In this document: piece after piece, positions 7,623 to 18,607 of the stretch | How positions within the stretch are numbered: position 1 is the stretch's first letter | Layout of the letters: each line of letters begins with the position of its first letter | Assembly (NCBI RefSeq): GCF_019334565.1 | Contig: NZ_CP079724.1 | Span: 1,695,001 to 1,759,000, forward strand | Reading direction: 5' to 3' | Length of the DNA stretch: 64,000 bases | From: Streptococcus oralis | GTDB lineage: Bacteria > Bacillota > Bacilli > Lactobacillales > Streptococcaceae | The notes under the pieces: model-generated | Database searches by the model: none | Seen by the model: only the letters and a program-made list of their open reading frames with translations | What the model was told of the DNA's origin: nothing | Translations under genes and position numbers: made by a program

Positions 7623-8162
7623 TTAAATTTCTACTTCAGCAATTGGTTTGCGATAGCGAGGCGAATGAGCATAGTGGCAATAGAGTTTTCCTAAATCAAG
7701 TCTAGGTTTAAACTCTTCAAAGTCACTTGCTAGTACATAGCAAGGCTTATAGATACAACTGAATGTGATAGATACTTCCTCTCTTAAATCCTCTATGAGC
7801 ATTTCTAACGTTTCATACTCGTAGATACGTACTATCTCTCCTCTACTCTCAAATAGTGCCTTAACAACAATAGAAGTACCATTACCATAAAAGACAGTAT
7901 TATAGGCGATATTCTCGTAGTCTTTCATTTCCAGACGATAATATCTATCTGCTCTTGTATTTTCGATAGATACTTCTTTAGGAATCATATAAAAATATCT
8001 GCTCTTTTCTACTGCTAGCGTGAACCGTCTACGCACTTCCAACTGCTTTAAGTATTCGTCAACTCCACTACCGATAGTCAATGCTTTTTGGATAATCGAG
8101 GCTTTATCTGAAGAGTTGTTTTTGTCTAACCATTGTCCTAAAAATCTATGAACATATACCAT
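7623..8162 (-). CDS. Hypothetical cytoplasmic protein, unknown
   Basis: 179 residues, no signal or membrane segment, mixed alpha/beta composition (for example DRYYRLEMKDYENIAYNTVF, RIYEYETLEMLIEDLREEVS). It is not a family I recognise. It has its own promoter at 8194-8222 and its own 3' hairpin, so it is a separate transcription unit within the accessory patch, although its promoter copy matches that of the next operon and suggests common regulation. Confidence 0.6.
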   Translation of the reverse strand: MVYVHRFLGQWLDKNNSSDKASIIQKALTIGSGVDEYLKQLEVRRRFTLAVEKSRYFYMIPKEVSIENTRADRYYRLEMKDYENIAYNTVFYGNGTSIVVKALFESRGEIVRIYEYETLEMLIEDLREEVSITFSCIYKPCYVLASDFEEFKPRLDLGKLYCHYAHSPRYRKPIAEVEI

Positions 8163-8178
8163 AATTTCTTCTCCTTGT

Positions 8179-8222
8179 TATTCGTATATTTAAATTTTAC
8201 ATAATTTTTCTTTTCCTCGCAA
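8179..8222 (-). promoter_or_regulatory. Promoter copy with an overlapping cin-box-like octamer
   Basis: Minus-strand TCGCAA (8222-8217) and TAAAAT (8199-8194), 17 bp apart, duplicate the element at 7505-7533. Just downstream, 8186-8179 reads TACGAATA, the octamer of the SigX competence box. The octamer is only 16 nt from the ATG and has no upstream T-rich stretch, unlike the convincing one at 59126, so competence control here is uncertain. Confidence 0.5.
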
Positions 8223-8288
8223 CAAACTTGGTACTACGATAGAATTTTGGGCTCTTTTAAACTTTAAATCTTAATACGACAAATAATT

Positions 8289-8550
8289 TAAATACGCTTT
8301 ACCTTAAGTAATTTTGAAAAACCTAAGAATGCATTATAGTATTCTTGTTTTTTCTTTATAATAGAAACAAAGGCTAACTTTACAGGAACTGCATTGGCTC
8401 TTGAATGTTTAAAACTTAAATCTTCTGATTGAGGTATAAATCTTAATTTATCCTCTAAACAGTTATAAACATTCTCTTACATAATTAAATTACGAAATAT
8501 TTGCAGAAGCATCATTACAAAACATTCGTAGATTATATGTCTTACTCTTT
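8289..8550 (-). pseudogene. Decayed copy of the C-terminal part of the 9539-10324 gene
   Basis: Translated on the minus strand, this stretch gives IPQSEDLSFKHSRANAVPVK and ends GFSKLLKVKRI, almost the same as the last 80 or so residues of the complete gene 1 kb away. A stop codon at 8477-8479 interrupts the frame, homology fades near 8550, and there is no start. It is a partial duplication, and together with the intact copy it brackets the gene at 8679-9470. The rest of the 516-bp gap (8163-8678) holds only the promoter at 8179-8222 and AT-rich sequence. Confidence 0.85.
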
Positions 8551-8678
8551 TTTTATGATAAACCATTTACAAAATTTCAGATTCAGTAAAGTATTAATTG
8601 AAAACTCTTGCTCTATATGATATGCTAAATATATCAAAATTAAACATATATAAGAAATAGAAAGTGTAGGCAGAGCCA

Positions 8679-9470
8679 ATGAGTGATGTTAATGAAGTGA
8701 TTAGTCTGTATAAATCAAGTTCATTTTATAAAAAATATAAAGATACATATTTTTCTGATATTATCTTAAGAGATGCTCTCGAATGCAATAATTCCATACA
8801 TAGATATTATGGAATAAGTAAAATGAGTTATGAAGATGTACATAGGTTATCTAGTGATGTTCTAAGGGATTTATTTAATAAATTTGCCAAGGAAGTAGAT
8901 TTCAATGATATAGAATTATTTTGGAAAATGATCTATTCATTCTATATTGATCCAGATTCAAACGGATTGAGAGAACTAAATGGAGTCCAATGTACAGCAG
9001 ATGGCTTGTTTTCTATCCGTAGAATATACAAAAAATATGGAATTGATATCCAAACTGTTGAAGAGTACGCTATATATCGTAAAATCCCAATATTCTTTTT
9101 CCCTAAAGAAAAGCATGGAATTAACAGTAGACGTAATTTTGTTTTCGGTGATAGAATTGATTATACATTATATGACATTAAGTTATACCTAGATGCAAAA
9201 ACGGAAGAAGAACGAAACCAGTGTAAGTTAATTTCTACATATAAAATGCCAAAAACAAAAATATGGTTAGAAAAACTGGGATCTTTCAAAAATTTAGTTG
9301 ATTGGTATGGTATAGAAGGCATTTTTGTAAATGATAACTACGATGTTTATGATATTGAACGAGGAAACGGAAAAGTGATTTTAGCTCACCTCGATAAATA
9401 TGATTGGGATTGGAGCGAAAATTACTACAGTAACCTCAAAGAGTATGTTGATCGATTCGTAAGGAAATGA
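8679..9470 (+). CDS. Hypothetical protein (resembles DUF6994-type proteins)
   Basis: 263 residues, soluble, no signal peptide. Conserved-looking blocks are IDPDSNGLRELNGVQCTADG near 98, RIYKKYGIDIQTVEEYAIYR near 120 and RRNFVFGDRIDYTLYDIKLY near 155, and the C-terminus is aromatic-rich (KYDWDWSENYYSNLKEYVDR). I associate these with an uncharacterised Firmicutes family (DUF6994), with moderate certainty. It is the only plus-strand gene in the patch and is flanked by the decayed and intact copies of another gene, as if inserted between duplicated ends. The ribosome binding site is weak. Confidence 0.65.
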   Translation: MSDVNEVISLYKSSSFYKKYKDTYFSDIILRDALECNNSIHRYYGISKMSYEDVHRLSSDVLRDLFNKFAKEVDFNDIELFWKMIYSFYIDPDSNGLRELNGVQCTADGLFSIRRIYKKYGIDIQTVEEYAIYRKIPIFFFPKEKHGINSRRNFVFGDRIDYTLYDIKLYLDAKTEEERNQCKLISTYKMPKTKIWLEKLGSFKNLVDWYGIEGIFVNDNYDVYDIERGNGKVILAHLDKYDWDWSENYYSNLKEYVDRFVRK

Positions 9471-9493
9471 ATACTATGATTTTTGTACTTTAT

Positions 9494-9526
9494 CCTAAAA
9501 GTTAAATAGAAAAAGCTAATTTTAGG
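9494..9526. terminator. Convergent 3' hairpin
   Basis: CCTAAAAGTTA (9494-9504) faces TAATTTTAGG (9517-9526) between two convergent genes. Its sequence is related to the hairpin at 7564-7596, including the AGTTAAA-AGAA loop, so the 3' end has been duplicated along with the genes. Confidence 0.5.
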
Positions 9527-9538
9527 AGTTAATACAAT

Positions 9539-10324
9539 CTAAATACGCTTCACCTTAAGTAATTTTGAAAAACTCAAGTATCCATTTAAATATTCTTGTT
9601 TTTTCTTCATGGTAGAAACAAAGGCCAACTTTACAGGAACTGCATTGGCTCTTGAATGTTTAAAACTCAATTCTTCTGATTGTGGGATAAATCTTAATTC
9701 ATCCTCCAAATATCTATACACTCTTTCAGGAATTACTAAATTACAGATATACTTCGCATGATCATTGTTTCGAAACATTCGTAAGTAGTACTTCTTATCA
9801 GTCTTTCCTATAAACACCTTACATTCTCCATAGTACATAGTCAGGTGGGCAGATTCTTCTAATTCATTTAGGAGAAGGGATCTGCGAGGTAAATATTTTC
9901 TAATCCCATCCTTATTTTCTAAAACAATTTTTACATCAGAAATTTCGTTCTTATCTTGCGGAGCGTTGACGTTTCCTAACAGCTTTTCTCTAGTGACCTT
10001 TTCTTCCCAAATGCGATTTAAAAGTTGCTCAGCAAAGTCTGCATCAATTTTCTCATAGTATTCTTTCAGTTCTATTTTCGAAGCAGATTCCAAAGAATAT
10101 TCACATCCGTCACCATGAAGTGATTTAGGATGGCTCGATAGATAGACTTTCCCTTTTTTCTCATTTATCACTAAGTCCACTTTGTAACAACCTGGACAAA
10201 ATAATTGGTTTTCATACTTAAGTTTTGTCCCAGCTTTATCATTTTGATATTCCTTTTGCAGATCATGAAGTTCTAATCTCTCATGATTGTAAATACAATA
10301 TTGAAATTTATTTTTTGTAAACAT
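9539..10324 (-). CDS. Hypothetical zinc-ribbon protein, possibly CoiA-like N-terminus
   Basis: 261 residues. A probable zinc-binding site lies near residues 42-76: LFCPGCYKVDLVIN, then SSHPKSLHGDGCEY (C-x2-C, H, H...C). This spacing recalls the N-terminal finger of CoiA-like nuclease-associated proteins, but the rest (RRSLLLNELEESAHLTMYYG, FIPQSEELSFKHSRANAVPV) is not recognised. The C-terminal 80 residues exist as a decayed duplicate at 8289-8550. An AGAAAGGAG ribosome binding site lies 5 nt before the ATG. Possibly a nucleic-acid-associated accessory protein; low certainty on function. Confidence 0.65.
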   Translation of the reverse strand: MFTKNKFQYCIYNHERLELHDLQKEYQNDKAGTKLKYENQLFCPGCYKVDLVINEKKGKVYLSSHPKSLHGDGCEYSLESASKIELKEYYEKIDADFAEQLLNRIWEEKVTREKLLGNVNAPQDKNEISDVKIVLENKDGIRKYLPRRSLLLNELEESAHLTMYYGECKVFIGKTDKKYYLRMFRNNDHAKYICNLVIPERVYRYLEDELRFIPQSEELSFKHSRANAVPVKLAFVSTMKKKQEYLNGYLSFSKLLKVKRI

Positions 10325-10668
10325 AATACTCCTTTCTAGTTATCATCGATTAAATCTTATTTTAAAAAACTGAAATATGTAGTTATCTAAAACCACCATC
10401 TATTTCTCTTAAACAACACAAAAACGCTCTAGACAATATCACTAGAGCGTTTTCTATATATCCGAACATCTAATTTATTTCACAAAAATGTAGTCATTCG
10501 GTTGATTTTTATTGCAATACATTGAAATTTGAAAATTCAAGAATCGCCTTACATCAAGGTTTTTTCGTTTCTATTGAAACATAATGACCCTCTATTTTAC
10601 TTCTTTTCAGGATAAATAACTTAGTTACTAATACAGTGGCTCCTCACTCAAGTATACCAAGAGAGAGC
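10325..10668. other. Intergenic stretch with one bidirectional hairpin
   Basis: Between the zinc-ribbon gene and the glmS terminator. The only structure seen is a bidirectional terminator-like hairpin at 10421-10454 (AAAACGCTCTAG paired with CTAGAGCGTTTT). The remaining 200 bases are AT-rich, with no open frame or repeat that I could support. Confidence 0.6.
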
Positions 10669-10693
10669 AAAAAAGTCTAGATGAACTAGACTT
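10669..10693 (-). terminator. glmS rho-independent terminator
   Basis: Minus strand AAAGTCTAG-TTCAT-CTAGACTTTTTT, a 9-bp stem with a T-run, 7 nt beyond the glmS stop codon. Confidence 0.9.
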
Positions 10694-10700
10694 TCTTTGC

Positions 10701-12509
10701 TTATTCTACTGTTACTGACTTGGCAAGGTTACGTGGTTTGTCCACATCGAGGCCACGGTGTAGCGTTGCGAAGTAGGCAACTAACTGTGTTGGCACGACC
10801 ATTGAGATTGGTGAGAGGTAAGGATGGACGGTTGTCAGAACGATATCGTCTGTCTCTTTAGCAACATTTTCTTCTGCGATAGTGAGAACCTTAGCACCAC
10901 GGGCTGCGACCTCTTGGATATTTCCACGAGTATGGTTGGCAAGAACTGGATCTGACAAGAGGGCCAAAACAGGTGTCCCCTCTTCGATCAAGGCAATGGT
11001 TCCATGCTTGAGTTCCCCAGCTGCAAACCCTTCACATTGGATGTAAGAAATCTCTTTGAGCTTAAGACTGGCTTCCATGGCTACATAGTAGTCTTGACCG
11101 CGTCCGATGTAAAAGGCATTGCGAGTTATTTCAAGAAGGTCACGAACCTTGGCATCAATGGTTTCTTTTTCTGAAAGGGTTGATTCGATAGACTGAGCCA
11201 CGATTGACAACTCATGAACCAGGTCAAAGGTTTGGGCTTTAGCATTCCCGTTTGCTTCACCGACTGCTTTTGCTAGGAAGGCAAGTGCTGCGATTTGTGC
11301 TGTATAGGCCTTTGTTGATGCCACAGCAATTTCAGGACCCGCGTGAAGAAGCATTGTATGGTTGGCTTCACGTGAAAGAGTTGAGCCTGGTACGTTTGTC
11401 ACTGTCAAGCTTGGAATACCCATTTCATTGGCCTTGACCAAAACCTGACGGCTGTCAGCTGTTTCACCAGACTGGCTGATAAAGATGAAGAGTGGTTTCT
11501 TGCTGAGAAGTGGCATACCATAGCCCCACTCAGATGAGATTCCAAGTTCTACTGGTGTATCCGTCAATTCTTCTAACATCTTCTTAGAAGCAAATCCTGC
11601 GTGGTAAGATGTTCCAGCAGCGAGAATGTAGATGCGGTCTGCATCTTGAACAGCCTTGATGATAGCAGGTTCAACCACTACTTGACCAGCATCATCTGTG
11701 TAGGCTTGGATGAGTTTACGCATAACCGTTGGTTGCTCGTCGATTTCCTTGAGCATGTAGTAAGGATAAGTTCCCTTCCCAATATCTGACAAGTCGAGCT
11801 CAGCAGTGTAACTAGCACGTTCACGGCTGTTGCCATCATAGTCTTGAACTTCCACACTATCAGCCTTGACGATTACCAACTCTTGGTCATGAATTTCCAT
11901 GTATTGGTTGGTCTCACGAATCATAGCCATAGCATCTGAGCAGACCATGTTATAACCTTCCCCAAGACCAATCAGAAGTGGAGATTTATTTTTCGCTACG
12001 TAGATAACATCCGGATTTTCAGAGTCAATCAAGGCAAAGGCATAAGAACCACGGATGATATGAAGGGCTTCTTTGAAGGCTTCAAGAACTGACAAACCAT
12101 CTTCTTCGGCAAATTTTCCAATCAAGTGAACGGCGATTTCCGTATCTGTTTGCCCCTTGAAGTGGTGCCCCGCAAGGTATTCTTCCTTGATTTCAAGGTA
12201 GTTCTCAATCACACCGTTGTGCACCAAGACAAAACGTTCAGTCTCAGAGCGATGTGGGTGAGCATTGTCTTCCGTTGGTTTCCCGTGAGTTGCCCAACGC
12301 GTATGTCCGATACCAGTTGTTCCCTCCACACTAGCTGTCTTGGCAGACAATTCTGCTATACGACCAACAGCCTTGACTAGATGATTTTCAGCACCACCTA
12401 GGACAAAAATTCCCGCAGAATCATAGCCACGGTATTCGAGCTTTTCAAGCCCTTGAATCAAAATATCAGTTGCATTTGTGTTTCCAACAACACCAACAAT
12501 TCCACACAT
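10701..12509 (-). CDS. glmS: Glutamine--fructose-6-phosphate aminotransferase (isomerizing)
   Basis: 602 residues. It converts fructose-6-phosphate and glutamine to glucosamine-6-phosphate, the first committed step toward UDP-GlcNAc for peptidoglycan. The catalytic N-terminal cysteine follows the initiator Met ([10 protein letters not shown]); the class II glutaminase domain runs to about 240, and two SIS sugar-isomerase domains (about 290-420 and 460-590) carry [10 protein letters not shown] and the C-terminal [12 protein letters not shown] typical of GlmS. Full length. It is monocistronic with its own consensus promoter and terminator. No glmS ribozyme-like core is visible in the short leader; a hairpin at the very 5' end is. 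Confidence 0.98.
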   Translation of the reverse strand: MCGIVGVVGNTNATDILIQGLEKLEYRGYDSAGIFVLGGAENHLVKAVGRIAELSAKTASVEGTTGIGHTRWATHGKPTEDNAHPHRSETERFVLVHNGVIENYLEIKEEYLAGHHFKGQTDTEIAVHLIGKFAEEDGLSVLEAFKEALHIIRGSYAFALIDSENPDVIYVAKNKSPLLIGLGEGYNMVCSDAMAMIRETNQYMEIHDQELVIVKADSVEVQDYDGNSRERASYTAELDLSDIGKGTYPYYMLKEIDEQPTVMRKLIQAYTDDAGQVVVEPAIIKAVQDADRIYILAAGTSYHAGFASKKMLEELTDTPVELGISSEWGYGMPLLSKKPLFIFISQSGETADSRQVLVKANEMGIPSLTVTNVPGSTLSREANHTMLLHAGPEIAVASTKAYTAQIAALAFLAKAVGEANGNAKAQTFDLVHELSIVAQSIESTLSEKETIDAKVRDLLEITRNAFYIGRGQDYYVAMEASLKLKEISYIQCEGFAAGELKHGTIALIEEGTPVLALLSDPVLANHTRGNIQEVAARGAKVLTIAEENVAKETDDIVLTTVHPYLSPISMVVPTQLVAYFATLHRGLDVDKPRNLAKSVTVE

Positions 12510-12558
12510 AGTATATACGACACAGACCAGCTGTGCTTTCCCCTTAAATTGGTATAGT

Positions 12559-12618
12559 CTGATTCTCCTTTTACAGAATCAGCAAAAACAGTATATACTT
12601 GTTTCTCTCACTTGTCAA
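12559..12618 (-). promoter_or_regulatory. glmS promoter and 5'-terminal leader hairpin
   Basis: Minus strand TTGACA (12618-12613) and TATACT (12595-12590) with a 17-bp spacer form a near-perfect sigma-A promoter. Transcription should start near 12583, and the first 24 nt then form CTGATTCT-GTAAAAGG-AGAATCAG, a perfect 8-bp stem. A structure at the extreme 5' end usually protects mRNA from 5'-dependent decay; here it could also be a target of control. Confidence 0.75.
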
Positions 12619-12675
12619 GGATAAAAATTGGTCTAGTCTTTCTGACTGGGATTTTATCAGAATTTCACTTGATAC

Positions 12676-12704
12676 CTGACAAGTCAGCATCAATTACTTA
12701 TAAT
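12676..12704 (+). promoter_or_regulatory. Promoter for the EamA-type gene
   Basis: CTGACA (12676-12681) and TATAAT (12699-12704) with a 17-bp spacer; the GAGGAGG ribosome binding site follows immediately. It is divergent from the glmS promoter. Confidence 0.7.
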
Positions 12705-12724
12705 AAAAAGAGGAGGTATTTGCC

Positions 12725-13138
12725 ATGTGGTTTTTCTTCGCACTTTTATCTGCTGTCTTTGCAGCCTTAACGTCAATTTTAGCCAAGATTGGGATTGAAG
12801 GAGTTCCATCCAATCTAGCAACCGCTATTCGTACAGTCGTCGTCATTCTTATGGCCTGGGCCATGGTTTTCTTGACCAATAGTCAGACCGAAATTGTCAA
12901 CATCAGTAGAAAAAGTTGGCTCTTTCTCATCTTATCAGGCTTGGCCACTGGCGCCTCCTGGCTCTGCTACTACAAGGCCTTGCAGATGGGCAATGCGACT
13001 GAGGTATCTGCTGTCGATAAATTCAGTCTCGTCATTACCCTCGTTCTAGCCTTTTTCTTCCTACAGGATGTCCTGACGTTTAAAACAATTATTGGCTGTA
13101 TCTTGATTACGATTGGGACCTTGGTGATGATATTGTAA
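12725..13138 (+). CDS. EamA/DMT-superfamily transporter, half-size
   Basis: 137 residues with about five hydrophobic helices, one EamA repeat instead of the two (about 300 residues) of full drug/metabolite transporters. The pattern MWFFFALLSAVFAALTSILA, ATAIRTVVVILMAW and VSAVDKFSLVITLVLAFFFL is typical, and single-repeat members act as dimers. GAGGAGG precedes the ATG by 9 nt. It stands alone between glmS and bglA, with a shared terminator downstream. Substrate unknown. Confidence 0.85.
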   Translation: MWFFFALLSAVFAALTSILAKIGIEGVPSNLATAIRTVVVILMAWAMVFLTNSQTEIVNISRKSWLFLILSGLATGASWLCYYKALQMGNATEVSAVDKFSLVITLVLAFFFLQDVLTFKTIIGCILITIGTLVMIL

Positions 13139-13140
13139 TA

Positions 13141-13171
13141 AAAAGTGAGATGAACACCATCTCACTTTTTT
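13141..13171. terminator. Bidirectional terminator between convergent genes
   Basis: AAAAGTGAGATG-AACA-CCATCTCACTTTTTT, 12-bp stem with T-runs in both directions, between the EamA gene (plus) and the beta-glucosidase gene (minus). Confidence 0.95.
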
Positions 13172-13175
13172 ATTC

Positions 13176-14555
13176 TTAAAATCCATTATGGTCGCTGAGT
13201 TCCTTGAACCAGTGGCCTGATTTCTTCAGGCGACGTTCCTGTGTTTCCAAGTCAAGCTCAACCAGACCGTAGCGATTTTTATAACTGTTGAGCCATGACC
13301 AGCAGTCGATAAAGGTCCAAATCAAGTAGCCCTTACAATTGGCTCCGTCTTCAATAGCACGGTGCAGCTCAAGAAGATGACCTTTGACAAAGTCGATACG
13401 ATAGTCGTCTTGAATCATGCCATTCTCACGGAATTTTTCTTCCCCTTCAACCCCCATGCCATTCTCTGTCAGCATCCACTCAATATTACCATAATTTTCC
13501 TTGATATTTTGGGCAATATCATAAATCCCCTGCTCATAGATTTCCCAACCGCGGTGAGGATTGATCTTACGGCCCGGCATGACGTAAGGTTCGTAGAAAT
13601 GCTCTGGCAAGAGGGGACTGTCAGGATGCTTAGCAAAACGTGGCGCCATAACGCGCAAAGGTTGGTAATAGTTAACTCCTAGGAAATCAACTATGTTCTC
13701 GCGAATGAGTTCTAACTCTTCTGCTGTAGAATCTGGCAGCAAATCATGCTCAGCTAAAATCTCTACTAACTCTTCTGGATAAGCTCCCAAGACAGACGGA
13801 TCTAGGAAAGATTGGGCTTGGAAGAGATCCGCAATGCGAGCAGCCTTGACATCTGCGGGATGCTGGCTACGTGGATAGGCTGGTGTCAAGTTGAGGACAA
13901 TCCCAATCTTGGAATCAGGCAAAACTTCATGACAGGCCTTAACCGCAAGACTACTAGCCAGTTGTGTGTGATAGGCAACCTTAACCGCCGCTTTGGCATC
14001 TACCTTATGAGGATAGTGGGCATCGTAAAAATAGCCAAACTCTACGGGAACGATGGGCTCATTAAAGGTAATCCATTGGTCCACCAAGTCACCGTATGTC
14101 TCAAAACAAAAACGAGCATAGTCTTCATAAGCCTTGACAGTTGCCTTATTTTCCCAACCGTCGCCGTCTTCTTGGAGGGCAAAAGGCAGGTCGAAGTGAT
14201 AGAGATTGACTAAGAGACGAATCCCTTTGGCCTTAATAGCTTCAAAAACCTGACGGTAGAAAGTCACCCCTTGCGGATTGACCTCTCCACGCCCCTGTGG
14301 GAAAATACGAGACCACTGGATAGAAGTACGAAAGGCTGTATGCCCAGTCTCTACCAAAAGCTCAATATCCTTTTCCCAGTTTTCATAGAAGGTCGATGTT
14401 TTGTCAGGTCCAATCCCATTGTAGTAGCGATTGGGTTCCACCTGATACCAATAATCCCAGAGATTATCTCCTTTACCATCACCTGGCACTCGTCCTTCTG
14501 TCTGTGGTCCAGAAGTGGAGGAACCCCAGACAAAATCCTTTGGAAATTTTAGCAT
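13176..14555 (-). CDS. bglA: Glycoside hydrolase family 1 beta-glucosidase / 6-phospho-beta-glucosidase
   Basis: 459 residues from the ATG at 14555 (MLKFPKDFVWGSSTSGPQTE); the longer frame from 14588 has no ribosome binding site, while AGAGG precedes this start. The catalytic acid/base is in ITFNEP (about 165) and the nucleophile in LTENGMG (about 365). The fold covers a complete GH1 barrel ending SYKNRYGLVELD. It hydrolyses beta-glucosides in the cytoplasm. There is no PTS gene beside it, so whether its substrate is phosphorylated cannot be told. An extended -10 (TATAAT, 14592-14587) lies just upstream, inside the proS terminator region. Confidence 0.92.
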   Translation of the reverse strand: MLKFPKDFVWGSSTSGPQTEGRVPGDGKGDNLWDYWYQVEPNRYYNGIGPDKTSTFYENWEKDIELLVETGHTAFRTSIQWSRIFPQGRGEVNPQGVTFYRQVFEAIKAKGIRLLVNLYHFDLPFALQEDGDGWENKATVKAYEDYARFCFETYGDLVDQWITFNEPIVPVEFGYFYDAHYPHKVDAKAAVKVAYHTQLASSLAVKACHEVLPDSKIGIVLNLTPAYPRSQHPADVKAARIADLFQAQSFLDPSVLGAYPEELVEILAEHDLLPDSTAEELELIRENIVDFLGVNYYQPLRVMAPRFAKHPDSPLLPEHFYEPYVMPGRKINPHRGWEIYEQGIYDIAQNIKENYGNIEWMLTENGMGVEGEEKFRENGMIQDDYRIDFVKGHLLELHRAIEDGANCKGYLIWTFIDCWSWLNSYKNRYGLVELDLETQERRLKKSGHWFKELSDHNGF

Positions 14556-14594
14556 TGTTATACCTCTTCGTTTACTCATTTTTCCCATTATACA

Positions 14595-14640
14595 GAAAAA
14601 ACAAGGTAAAAACTAGTTACATTTTTGCCTTGTTTTTCTT
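14595..14640 (-). terminator. proS operon terminator
   Basis: Minus strand AAAACAAGGCAAAAA pairs with TTTTTACCTTGTTTTTT, a long stem with a T-run just past the proS stop codon; it marks the end of the uppS-cdsA-eep-proS operon. Confidence 0.85.
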
Positions 14641-14653
14641 CTGATTATAGTTT

Positions 14654-16519
<1,866 letters not shown>

Positions 16520-16523
16520 TTAT

Positions 16524-17780
16524 CTAAAAGAAGAGTCGCATAATGTCATTCCAGGTCACAGCTAGCATCAAGACAACCATGATAACTACACCAGCCATGG
16601 TGACATAGGTTTCAATTTCTTGTTTAAGGGGTTTCCGGCGGATAGCCTCTAGGATATTGAGCACAATCTTTCCACCATCCAAAGCCGGAATCGGAATCAA
16701 GTTAAAAATCCCGATATTGATGGAAATCATGGCTAGGAAATAGAGGACATTCTCAATTCCATTTTTAGCAGCATCGCTACTTGCCTTAAAAATGGCAACG
16801 GGACCGCCGAGTTTGTTCAAATCTGGATGGAAAATCAAGTTTTTCAGAGCCGAAAGGATACGAAGCCCTGAATCAGCAGCGGTTGTAAATCCACCAACAA
16901 ACATGGATAGAAAGTCTGACTTGACTCCCGGTTGAACCCCGATAATATAACGTCCTTGATTTTCTTCTGGCGTTACCGTGACTTGTTTTTCGCTACCATT
17001 TTCAGAAATGGTCACATCTAAGGTCGGGGCTGTCTTGTCCTTGGTATCTGCTTCCACAGCCTGAGTCAAGTCTTGCCAATTCTTAACCTCATGCGAGCCG
17101 ACCTTGGTAATTTGAGCGGTCTCAGCTACGCCTACCTTAGCCAAAGCTCCCTCTGGCATGACATGAAAGAGATTGGTCTGAGTGTCTCTAACACCGCCCT
17201 GCAAAAAGATCAAGATCCAAAAAACAACAACACCTAAGATAAAGTTATTCATAGGACCTGCAAAGTTGGTGATGAGCTTGCCCCAGATAGAAGCATTTTG
17301 ATACTGTACATCCAGAGGAGCAATGCGCACTTCGGTTCCGTCTTCTTCAACCACCGTTGCATCATGATCCACTGTAAAAGTCTTTTCTTCTTCCAGGACC
17401 AAACCCTTGATAAAGAGCTTGTCTTCAAAGTCAAACTGGGTTACCCGCATAGGAAGAGCCGTTTGATCCAGTTTCTTCCCTGAGAGGTTGATCCGTTTGA
17501 CCTTACCATCATCAGCAAGTGTTAAACTGACTGGAGTTCCTGTCTTGATTTCTGTCGCATCATCACCCCAGCCTGCCATACGAACATAGCCTCCTAGAGG
17601 AAGGATTCGAATGGTATAAGCAGTACCATCCTTGCCGATATGGGAAAAAATCTTGGGCCCCATACCAATGGCAAATTCACGAACTAGAATGCCTGATTTC
17701 TTGGCAAAATAAAAATGTCCAAACTCATGCACCACCACAATAATCCCAAAAACGAGGATAAAGGTTAGCAATCCAATCAT
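16524..17780 (-). CDS. eep: Site-2 intramembrane metalloprotease (RseP family)
   Basis: 418 residues. The zinc site [10 protein letters not shown] (HExxH, about residues 17-21) is in the first helix, and the second active-site motif LDGGKIVLN (about 357) is in the third; a PDZ domain lies between (about 215-300). It cleaves signal-peptide remnants and membrane regulators. In streptococci and enterococci the homologue Eep releases lipoprotein-derived peptide pheromones; that role here is by homology. It lies between cdsA (15 nt) and proS. Confidence 0.95.
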   Translation of the reverse strand: MIGLLTFILVFGIIVVVHEFGHFYFAKKSGILVREFAIGMGPKIFSHIGKDGTAYTIRILPLGGYVRMAGWGDDATEIKTGTPVSLTLADDGKVKRINLSGKKLDQTALPMRVTQFDFEDKLFIKGLVLEEEKTFTVDHDATVVEEDGTEVRIAPLDVQYQNASIWGKLITNFAGPMNNFILGVVVFWILIFLQGGVRDTQTNLFHVMPEGALAKVGVAETAQITKVGSHEVKNWQDLTQAVEADTKDKTAPTLDVTISENGSEKQVTVTPEENQGRYIIGVQPGVKSDFLSMFVGGFTTAADSGLRILSALKNLIFHPDLNKLGGPVAIFKASSDAAKNGIENVLYFLAMISINIGIFNLIPIPALDGGKIVLNILEAIRRKPLKQEIETYVTMAGVVIMVVLMLAVTWNDIMRLFF

Positions 17781-17795
17781 TCAATATTCCTTTCT

Positions 17796-18599
17796 TTAAA
17801 ACAGGCCAAATAAGTGCATCATTGGAAACACAATCAGCATGCTGTCAAAGCGATCCAACACACCGCCATGTCCAGGGATAAATTTCCCAGAATCCTTGAC
17901 ACCGAAATGGCGTTTCATGGCACTCTCAATCAAGTCACCAAACTGACCTGCCACACTGAAGAAGGCAGCAAAGAGACTCATTCTATAAATTCCATAAGGA
18001 AGAGCAACTGTACTGTCCACTAGCATGAAGATTACCGTTATCAGTACCGCACCTAAAATACCCCCGACAAAGCCCTCAATACTCTTATTAGGAGAAACTC
18101 TTGGCGCCAATTTATGTTTACCAAAATTCATCCCTGTCAGGTAGGCTGCGCTATCTGTCGCCCAAACGATAAAAAGGGCCAACAGTACCTTGTCAAAACC
18201 TGCCACCCGAGCATCTAGTAAGGCATTGAAGCCAAAACCAACATAAAAACTCACAGCAATTGGAAAAGCGGCATCTTCAATCGTATAGTTTTTACTGAAA
18301 ACGGTCGTCCCTAGCATTATGGTAATCAGAACACTATAGGCAACCACATTTCCATCAACAGGCAAAAAAGTTAGGTAATTTTCTAAAGGAACTGTGAGAG
18401 CGAAGGTCGCAAAAAGAGTCAAAGCACCCTCAATGGTCATAGTCTTTAGTCCCTTCATGTGCAAGAGTTCATGGACGCCTAGCATCGCTAACAAGCCAAT
18501 CCCTATCTGCAACAAGAGCCCTCCTGCAAACAAGACTGGAAGGAAAATCGCCAGGGCCAATACCGCAAACAATGTTCTCTTTTGTAAATCCTTGGTCAT
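17796..18599 (-). CDS. cdsA: Phosphatidate cytidylyltransferase
   Basis: 267 residues, about seven to eight transmembrane helices. It makes CDP-diacylglycerol from phosphatidate and CTP, the precursor of phosphatidylglycerol and cardiolipin. The family signature is complete: APRVSPNKSIEGFVGG (about 165-180), then KDSGKFIPGHGGVLDRFDSM near the C-terminus. It sits 8 nt downstream of uppS, grouping lipid-carrier and phospholipid synthesis. Cardiolipin synthase, which uses its product downstream, is also in the window at 59179. Confidence 0.97.
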   Translation of the reverse strand: MTKDLQKRTLFAVLALAIFLPVLFAGGLLLQIGIGLLAMLGVHELLHMKGLKTMTIEGALTLFATFALTVPLENYLTFLPVDGNVVAYSVLITIMLGTTVFSKNYTIEDAAFPIAVSFYVGFGFNALLDARVAGFDKVLLALFIVWATDSAAYLTGMNFGKHKLAPRVSPNKSIEGFVGGILGAVLITVIFMLVDSTVALPYGIYRMSLFAAFFSVAGQFGDLIESAMKRHFGVKDSGKFIPGHGGVLDRFDSMLIVFPMMHLFGLF

Positions 18600-18607
18600 A
18601 TCTTCTC

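Noticed and set aside
8179..8186. Second SigX competence box
   Set aside because: The octamer TACGAATA is exact but too close to the ribosome binding site, lacks the upstream T-rich stretch, and lies in a duplicated leader whose other copy reads TATGAATA.
12510..12600. glmS ribozyme
   Set aside because: The leader is only about 75 nt and shows a single hairpin, without the ribozyme core.
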